DNA of 64,000 nt, from contig NC_077222.1 in assembly GCF_024763615.1 (NCBI RefSeq), positions 92,971,417-93,035,416 of the forward strand, given 5' to 3'. Positions 57,661 to 64,000 of the stretch are shown here, piece by piece (positions within the stretch are counted from its first letter, which is position 1; each line of letters starts with the position of its first letter). Both the position numbers and the translations under genes were made by a program. This DNA comes from Phlebotomus papatasi. Lineage: Eukaryota > Arthropoda > Insecta > Diptera > Psychodidae. A model generated the notes under the pieces. That model saw only the letters and a list, made by a program, of their open reading frames with translations, did no database searches and had not been told where the DNA came from.

Positions 57661-57800
57661 CAGGGGGTGAACCGTAAATAGCAGATCGACAGATCACATC
57701 GATCTGTCTCCAGGATCGCGCTAATCACGCAATTAGTCTCAAGGATCACGCTGATCGGCACTAAAAATGAACCGTGAGTTGTAGATCTGTTTACCCCCTG
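57661..57800. mobile_element. Small MITE with CAGGGGGTGAAC ends, GATC-rich inside
   Basis: CAGGGGGTGAACCGTAAATA at the left; ATCTGTTTACCCCCTG at the right. Interior repeats GATCGACAGATC, GGATCACGCTGATCGG. CAGGGGGTGAA also occurs just upstream (57641-57651). Related to 16945-17096. Confidence 0.6.
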
Positions 57801-57862
57801 TACTCAATAATATTAATTAAACCAGATTCTTCTACTTTCTGACTGGATTCTCTCTTAGTCTC

Positions 57863-58476
57863 ACCTGCAAAGAAATATATTCACAAATCAATCCGTGGCA
57901 GATCGAACCTAATTGGAGAAATTGGCAAATCGACACTCTGGTGAATTGGTACAAAGCGGTGCTCATGCCAATTTGCAGTTATGGTATCCAGCTTTGGGGT
58001 TCGACAAGCAACTCTAACTTGAGCGTTCTTCAGAGCTTTCAATCTAAGGTATTGAGGAATATAGTCAATGCACCGTGGTACATTAGGAATATTGCTATTC
58101 ACAACAATCTGGGTGTGAGAATGGTCAGAGCCGAAATCGAGGAAGCTAGTCGCCGATACAAGGAGAGGATTGGGAGTCATCCTAATAGTCTCGCCAGAAG
58201 CCTGTTTAACAGGACTACTTATCGTCGGTCACTTGAAAAGGACCGATTCGCTTAACCTGTCACATATGTAGATAAGGTCTTTGTCCCTAATTTATTGCGA
58301 TGTTCTCATTTAATTAGTTGCGTTTTCGGTTTTTGAAGTGTACAGGTGATTGATCTCTACCTTCGTTGTTTATGTGGTTAAAAAAACACTCTTGCAATGG
58401 AATTTATATTAGTTTTGGATTTATTGTCATGTGTAATAGACAGATTGTAAATAAAAGCCAAAAGGTAGCAAAAAAA
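57863..58476 (+). pseudogene. Jockey-clade LINE 3' end: RT C-terminus and 3' UTR
   Basis: An open frame to TAA at 58255 includes YKAVLMPICSYGIQLWGSTS, FQSKVLRNIVNAPWYIRN and RYKERIGSHPNSLA. YKAVLxPIxxYGIQLWG...LQxFQSKxLRxIVNAPWY is the standard C-terminal part of Jockey reverse transcriptases, which copy LINE RNA at the target site. Upstream the frame is open but poorly conserved, and catalytic RT motifs are absent, so it is 5'-truncated. A 3' UTR with AATAAA (58450-58455) and a short A-run (58470-58476) gives a natural 3' end. The tail frame is intact, so decay is moderate. Confidence 0.85.
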
Positions 58477-58484
58477 TTATATTT

Positions 58485-58880
58485 TCCCAAAAATCTTGAC
58501 TGATAAGAAATAAGAGAAGTTAAGCCGTATATCTAAGCCTTAGGTCTGAAGACCGTCTAACCTAAAACAGTCTTCAAAGCCGAAGATTGTCCGCCAAGAT
58601 TCGTCGTTAGATTGTCCGCGAAGATTGAGCGACCGATCCCTGAGAAAAGCTGCGAAAACACAATTTAGTCGACCACTGAAGAAGGTCCATATTGGGACCG
58701 AAAGCTCTGGGTAAGACCAAAAAGTCTTTTCCTCTTAGGGTGATCACTTTTCCCATAGGCGAACACCGGATACACTCCCTATTAGATTTTGAAAAATCAG
58801 TAAAATTGCTTGTTATTTAGATTTTTGAGACCTTCAGGAAGTAAGCTAAACCTCCAGTCTGAAACCGGTATAATATAAAA
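58485..58880. repeat. CTTAAGCC / GGTCTGAAGACC family, copy with nested hammerhead-like segment
   Basis: GAAGTTAAGCCGTATATC, CTTAGGTCTGAAGACC and GAGACCTTCAGGAAGTAAGC match 42118-42385 in order. The middle part (about 58600-58790) includes the hammerhead-like core and unrelated sequence, suggesting an insertion. Confidence 0.45.
58673..58710 (+). ncRNA. Hammerhead-ribozyme-like core, best copy
   Basis: CCA (58673-58675), CTGAAGA (58676-58682), one A, stem II GGTCC (58684-58688) with GGACC (58695-58699) and a 6-base loop, GAAA (58700-58703), palindrome AGCT (58703-58706), C, then TGG (58708-58710). CCA/TGG form stem I; AGCT could pair only with a second molecule, as in dimeric hammerheads with very short stem III. 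The predicted cleavage is after C58707. The extra A after CTGAAGA departs from the textbook core, so activity is uncertain. Confidence 0.6.
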
Positions 58881-58888
58881 AAGATTAA

Positions 58889-58955
58889 TAATGGAAGTAC
58901 CGGACTCCCCTTGCGGGAAGGACTCAGTTCCTCTATGAAACGTTGCGCTACCATA
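58889..58955 (+). mobile_element. SINE-A 3' part
   Basis: AATAATGGAAGTACC, CCCCTTGCGGGAAGGAC and GTTGCGCTACCATATTATT match 34727-34815. The head is missing and the ATT tail is short. Confidence 0.65.
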
Positions 58956-58961
58956 TTATTG

Positions 58962-59183
58962 GTGGGCAGCAATGGCTATAAAGCCCGGTAGTTTGCTAAA
59001 TTTTGCAACAACACTGAGAAAACGGTCCTGCGTTACTTGTGTAATTGTCCCAGTCTCTGCAACAAAAGACGAGTACTCCTGGATAAAGCAGTGCTCGCTT
59101 GGAGAGAACTACCAAAACTGAAGTCGGCCTGTATAATGGAATTTATCCGGAAGACTAGCTGTATCAATACACACAATCCCTGA
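58962..59183 (+). pseudogene. LINE C-terminal zinc-knuckle region, broken
   Basis: The frame reads KFCNNTEKTVLRYLCNCPSL, CNKRRVLLDKAVL, then ACIMEFIRKTS to TGA at 59181. This fits the terminal CxxC-(x7-8)-H-(x4)-C knuckle with FIRKT/S tail at the end of ORF2 in Jockey- and R1-like LINEs, but the first Cys and the His are replaced and a stop precedes it (near 58990). Downstream, 59184-59370 is GC-richer and probably 3' UTR; the 113-codon minus frame there is a shadow. Confidence 0.6.
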
Positions 59184-59894
59184 ATTAAAGAGGAATTGTG
59201 GAAGGAGATGCATACTGGACCCATATTGAAGCCTAGATGCTGACGACGTGCCGACGGGAGCATGGGGCTCGAGGTTGGTGGAGAGCCTGATGCTGCAGTC
59301 GCAGCTGAATCCAAGTGTGAAGCTGGATGGTGCATGAATGAAACAGCTTGCCGCCCCCAACATCTAATATCCAAAAATATATCCTAGATTCCAAGAATCT
59401 TCTACTTTGAAATTACGTGTAAACATGAGGAAAAAATAACTTTAGGTAGTCAGGAAGAATTATTTTCTCTATAGATCACCAATGACCGAATCGTCCTTAA
59501 AGGGTTAAGTTGGTTAAATTGATCTACTTTCTCAATAGAAAATCCTTTTGAAAAAGAGAATTGTACTATAAGAGTAGATATTCTAGAAGTATTTGAAAAA
59601 TCAGTACATGTAGTACATATCGCTCCTTGGAAATTACAAGGGGCCAACTCAATCTGAGCCATTTTTCAGGAGACAGCATGAAAGATTCAACTTTGTATAA
59701 ATAAGTATCTCATTTAAGTATGTTAATAAAAACAATTCAATTCTTTTCTATTTGTGTAAAAGTGAGTTGGCCCCTTGTAATTTCCAAGGAGCGATATAAT
59801 TGCCTTTGGTTTGGGAACTTGAAAACCAGTTCGAGACCTTCGAATCTAAATCTTCTTGCAATTATATTATTAAACTTTTTGAATACGGAATACC

Positions 59895-60001
59895 CCTTAA
59901 AGGTCGTAAAATTAACTTGAAAAACGTTGGTTATTTTTACAATCAAAAAATGTAACCTTTAGTACGAAAAACTATTAATTCTACTCCTTTATTCTCTCAG
60001 T
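59895..60001. mobile_element. MITE-1 half copy (decayed)
   Basis: CTTAAAGGTCGTAAAATTAAC, GTTGGTTATTTTTACAATC and TTATTCTCTCAGTA parallel the right half of MITE-1 (GGTGTAAAATTAACA, GTTGATATATTTTTACACC, TTTTTCTCAGTG). Confidence 0.5.
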
Positions 60002-60121
60002 AGAGTTGCGAGAGCTTCGAGATCCCCTGGAGAGATACTCAATTAAAGTTCATCTAGCCTTTAACTAGTTTTAAGCTGAATATGTATGATGAAGTTCAAA
60101 CTTTTGAATTCTAATCTTATA

Positions 60122-60339
60122 TAGGGTAAATTTGTACAAGTTGGACAGGGTTTTTTTCTTGATAAATTTAGTACTTAATTTTTATTTGTATATTTTTAAT
60201 GCTTTAGTTTCATAATTTGGTTCCTTGTGCTTAAAAACAAATTTTATACTGTATTGATCAAGAAAAAAGCCATGTCCAACTTGTACCGGTGAATTGTCCA
60301 ACTTGTAACACTATGTCCAACTTATATCACTTTACCCTA
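60122..60339. mobile_element. MITE-7 (TAGGGTAAA ends)
   Basis: TAGGGTAAATTTGTACAAGT then TGGACA at the left; TGTCCAACTTATATCAC then TTTACCCTA at the right, with an extra TGTCCAACTTGTA repeated twice before the right end. About 218 bp, TA at both ends, no coding. Confidence 0.75.
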
Positions 60340-60344
60340 AATTT

Positions 60345-61950
60345 ATTTATTCTTTTGTGGGTCAATGGGTGCTTTTCATCGATATTTGGCATAACCTCTT
60401 TCATTTTGTAATGGACTCTTGCTCGCAGATTAATTCACTGAAGATGCCTAAAGGATGCGGAATTAGGTATTCAGGAGGATTTATTTTCCCAAAATGCACC
60501 AATTACTCTGTGCTAACTTAAGAATGTCATTCAAGTCCACCATCGTCAAAATTTTCTCTGTTGTAAACTCACGGGTAAGAGAAAATTCGCCTAGAGGCTC
60601 CAATTTCATTCGTTGGATGGTCAAAGTGAGAATTTATTGGGTCATTCGAGAATATTCATTGGTAATTCATTTCAGAACGGAGAACGAGCTTGGGGTTCAG
60701 AAGCAATAAATTGCATTTGCATCGAATAAGATTTTCTATCGTATGAAGCATGTTGGGGCTGACTAAACTCATCCAGCTCTTCGGGAAAGCGCCCTACAGC
60801 CCTGTCCTGTCAGAGGCATTGAGAGGGAATTTTCATTAAAATCAATCAAATGCTGCAGAATTCAGGCATTACACTGGGAGTCTCAGCTCTTTTAGCACAG
60901 GAAAATCCCTTGACATGAAAATTTTCCATTGGGTATGCAGTCTATCAGTTCAGCTGGCAAAAACATCTCTAGAAGCGATGCGTGGATCATGTATATCAAG
61001 GTAAAAGAAAATTTAACCAGGCGTCTCCACATAGAAAATTCACCTTACAACTTTCTCAAGACTCTTTGAAAACACTTTCACTCTTGAAAATGGTTTTTCG
61101 TCCTGCTGCCTTACATTTTGTGTATTCAATGGAGTTTCGGTAAGTGAACACTTTCCTCCATAAGTTGTCAGGAAAGTTAATAAAGATTTTCATAAACTGT
61201 CGAAAAGTGTTTGCGTGTTAGATGGAGGCGCCAGGTTGGAAATATACTTCAAATTGTTCATGTAAAAGTCATCCAATCTTTTTTGCAATACTTTTATAGA
61301 AAATATGCAACAAATTTTGTAAATATAGGGAAAATTACACATCAAACTACTCTGCAGTGGTTAACTATATATGTATATTCAATCTCACAGATTCTTCAAC
61401 GAAATTACTTCCTGATTCAACAATTCCATACTTCAAACTCCTATAATTTGCAGCTCCAATGTCTTGAGGGTTAGAACTCTTGCCTCTTGTACTTTCAGCA
61501 ATGATGTGGTTTTCTCTGAATGAAAATTCATGGTATTCGAAGAGTGTGAGGGTAGTTGAATGCTGGTCGATGGCAAACATTGCATTGTTGTGACAAGTTT
61601 ATTGCCCAAAATGCCTGTAAGTTTCATGAACGTCCTCAGTCCTACCGAACTATTGAAGAAACTTCCGGCGAGGAAATATATGTAATTAATTAAGCAGTTT
61701 ACTTATGCAACTCCCTAAAGCTCAACACGGTGTTTCTCTATATCACTCAAATTCCTACCCACATACATATTTATACGTATGTTTCCGACACTAGAGCTTT
61801 CATCCTGTCATGTGAGAATATTCTAGGATATGCAGAGTGAACTAATTGAATTGCTAAAAGGATTACTCTTTGACTAATTACATATTTTTATCACAAATTG
61901 TATTAGCAAGAAAAAGAATTATTGCATAGTAATGTTAATTTTCTTGTGGG
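60345..61950. other. Unassigned sequence
   Basis: No supported gene. Frames at 61211-61627 on both strands (up to 87 codons) resemble nothing known. Confidence 0.4.
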
Positions 61951-61952
61951 AA

Positions 61953-62130
61953 TGCAATGGGTCAAAAATATACGATGGAATGTATTGCTAGTGGTAGAGT
62001 ACTCGATCTATGATGCAATTGTTCTAGGTTCGAATCTTTTTAGTCATTCTAAAATTTTCTGGCCTTAAAGGTGGTCGATTGTCGTTCACTGAGTTCCTTT
62101 AAAGCCTTTTATCTCAACCACTACCGGAAG
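61953..62130 (+). mobile_element. SINE-A head copy, tRNA-derived
   Basis: A box GCTAGTGGTAGAGTA (about 61987-62002) and an excellent B box GGTTCGAATC (62028-62037). The body TTCTGGCCTTAAAGGTGG and TCACTGAGTTCC matches 34630-34690. The 3' half is missing. Confidence 0.75.
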
Positions 62131-62339
62131 AACTACTTCCGGAGATACAGAGACGAAAACAAAGGAATGTCGAGCAGGTTTGCAAGCTTTTAGCTGAACA
62201 TCCAGAATTCATTTTACTACTCGAACTCCACAAAAAGTACGGTATATAATTCCTTGATTTTCAATAATATACATCTTATTGAGTATTGATTAATAATTTC
62301 GACTACTTACCCAACCCGCCCATTCCCCGAGGGATTGTA

Positions 62340-62900
62340 TTTTAGTAGAATTTTGAAAGTCTGAAGTTTGTCCGTCTGTGCATCCGTGCGGCCGTTACCA
62401 CGCCTAGTGGCCAAACGGTTATAGATAGAGACTTGTGACCCTCCATAAATCGACCCTGAGACCATTAACAGGCCCCTCGTTTTCCCCGCCCTTCCCTTTC
62501 GCTCTAAAACCATGTTTTTTTTTAGAATTACCGAAAACCTGTGGTGTGATTTTTTTTCATTTTTGGACATTTCGTCTTTATGAGAATACCGTCGAATTAT
62601 TCCTAAAAACGGTTTTAAAGGTCAAAAGTTTTAAAAGCTCTAAAGACCGCATTTAATAAGCGAATAAGGTCATGTTTGGTCTCGTTGGAAAGGTCTTGCA
62701 ATGGAATTCCTGACAAACTTAAGCCAATTTAAATCAGTTATTATGAACCGGTAATGAACGGATTTATAACCGATAACTAATTCTTATGCAAAATTCAATT
62801 ACATTACTCCTAAGATATTTTGGACAATGTTTTGAATGATTTATTAATCGGTAATGAACCTATTATGAACCGATAAATAATTTTGTCCGAAAAACAATTC
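62340..62900 (+). repeat. CCAAACGG / ACCGGT dispersed repeat, reference copy
   Basis: In order: GTCCGTCTGTGC, GGCCAAACGGTTATAGATAG, AGACTTGTGACC, CGACCCTGAGACCATTAAC, AAAACCATGTTTTTTTTT, GGAAAGGTCTTGCAATGG, GAACCGGTAATGAACGG, ATTTATAACCGATAAC. Partial copies: 3725-3985, 21440-21565, 30335-30480, 31010-31085 and inverted 40780-41640. No coding similarity. Confidence 0.55.
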
Positions 62901-62905
62901 TATTA

Positions 62906-63102
62906 AGGGAGACTGGGGCAAAATTAGTCAGCAAATGAAATTAAAAACCGAAAGCGAAAAAAGCGATATTCTGTGAAAACACATTAAATATTTTTAATAT
63001 TTATGTTTTTGCGAAATAACTTTGTTGCATTCTAGAAATTTTCCAAGGATTTTGCAAGAGAATCAAATTTGGATTAATTTGATCCTTTTATTTTTACAAG
63101 TG
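62906..63102. mobile_element. Single MITE end (AAGGGAGACTGGGGC) and half MITE-2 copy
   Basis: AAGGGAGACTGGGGCAAAAT at 62908 resembles the left end of the TAGGGG MITEs without a partner. 63051-63102 (TTGGATTAATTTGATCC, TTTTATTTTTACAAGTG) is the right half of MITE-2. Confidence 0.45.
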
Positions 63103-63382
63103 AATTCTTATATTAAGATTATAAAGTTTTGACTCGAGAGCATCACAACAGGGTGTTCATTGTGAGAGGAGTCCAGTCTTGGTTTGACCGAGGAATAGAG
63201 AGCATCAAGCTCCGGGTTCTTGGGCTATGGAAACTGGATAATGGGGTATTCCAGAGCCCAGGACATCAATATGTCTATTCAGACGTTTCACTCATTTGCA
63301 TCGGGCTGGACTCGGACTTACAACTATGACAGTTGAGTTAGAGTTCCTATGAGACGGTCAGAGCACACGTAGACTGTTTTAA

Positions 63383-63597
63383 TTATTATTAATCGTATCG
63401 AGATATATTTATTACAACGGTAATCATTTTTACAATGTTCATATCCCGTGTTAGAAGAATCTGCTAGTCCGTTTATAGACTCGCCCAGGAGCGCCTTTGC
63501 ACCGGGCGAGACTCGAACTCACAACAGTAAGTCGAGCCAGGGAATCGATCCGCCCAAGAGCCAACGGTCTTGCCTATTGCGCCACTGATTCCCCACT
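63383..63597 (-). mobile_element. SINE-B copy with intact promoter boxes
   Basis: Minus strand: GGGGAATCAGTGGCGCAATA (A box), then GTGAGTTCGAGTCTCGCCC (B box, GTTCGAGTCTC), GCTCCTGGGCGAGTC, and a tail ending in ATATCTCGATACGATTAATA. It lacks the internal segment present at about 45825-45940. The upstream frame at 63129-63329 (+, 66 codons) is not recognised. Confidence 0.75.
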
Positions 63598-63629
63598 CTG
63601 TTTTAATAGGAAAATGCATCCAAAGAGAC

Positions 63630-63700
63630 CACTTCTGCTCTGAGCGTCTCATATTGCGCAGGAGCTAATCGCTCTTACCAATTGCACCACGGATCCCTCA
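63630..63700 (-). mobile_element. tRNA-like SINE head remnant
   Basis: Minus strand: GGGATCCGTGGTGCAATTGG then TAAGAGCGATTAGCTCCTG has an A box (GTGGTGCAATTGG) and tRNA-like arm words; no good B box follows. A full cloverleaf could not be drawn, so a functional tRNA gene is unlikely. Confidence 0.45.
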
Positions 63701-64000
63701 TTCCTTAGATAACAATTAGAAAATAATCTGAAATTCTAGACCAATAAAGACTAAAGAATTTAGTCTGGTGTCTGGTTCCTGAAGGTCTTAAGCAATTGTA
63801 TATATTTTTAGAACTCTGAGAGCTTTGTTTTTGTCCGTTGTAAGTAAAGAGAATCCCGAGAACTTTGCCTGTAAAAAAATTAGAAAGAGTTGAACCATGC
63901 GCGTAAGCCTAGATCTGATGCTCATGTTTGAATAGGAATTAGATGCTGAGTAACTTACCATATGTTTGCCTTTATCATTCATGATAGTTTCATATTTAAT

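Noticed and set aside
59033..59374. 113-codon minus-strand frame rich in Ser and Leu
   Set aside because: It is the antisense of a LINE zinc-knuckle region and its GC-richer 3' UTR; the plus strand is the recognisable one.

Overview
This is nuclear DNA of a eukaryote, most likely an insect and probably a dipteran. It is AT-rich. I see no long open frame, operon, ribosome binding site or convincing host exon. Instead it is dense in transposon families typical of insect genomes: a Jockey-clade LINE tail, other LINE 3' ends, tRNA-derived SINEs, TA-flanked MITEs and foldback elements. The assignment to insects rests on these families and not on any host gene; the order is a guess. The window reads as intergenic or intronic sequence.

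Layout. At 0-4 kb there are two small foldback palindromes and a 1.82 kb non-coding element (1714-3537) that split an older MITE. At 6.8-8.5 kb lie a large foldback and a diverged repeat cluster. At 10-17 kb there are MITEs and an exact threefold 348-bp tandem repeat (11766-12809). At 17.9-19.8 kb a second 1.84 kb copy of the non-coding element lies in inverted orientation. At 20.1-23 kb there are MITEs, a tandem array of about seven small hairpins ending in a polyadenylation signal, and a decayed third copy of the non-coding element. At 26-31 kb there are foldback (FB)-like and MITE copies. At 35.5-38.1 kb an FB-like element carries two later insertions: a 1.28 kb DNA transposon holding a possible mini-gene, and a 5'-truncated LINE with a 17-bp target duplication. 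At 40.8-43.8 kb there are a repeat, a tRNA-like SINE, a near-perfect foldback and a hammerhead-like motif. At 45.7-48.7 kb there are nested SINE and MITE copies. At 51.2-53.4 kb are an FB copy and three successive minisatellites. At 56.8-63.7 kb there are LINE 3' ends (RTE-like, Jockey, and a zinc-knuckle type), SINEs and MITEs.

The strongest unusual signals are a recurrent hammerhead-ribozyme-like core in dispersed elements (best at 58673-58710 and 43763-43802), the hairpin array at 20714-21017 whose stems change in a compensatory way, the FB-like family whose core seems to have seeded a minisatellite, and the paired inverted 1.8 kb elements. All repeat relationships were found by eye. Percent identities, family names and host were not computed.
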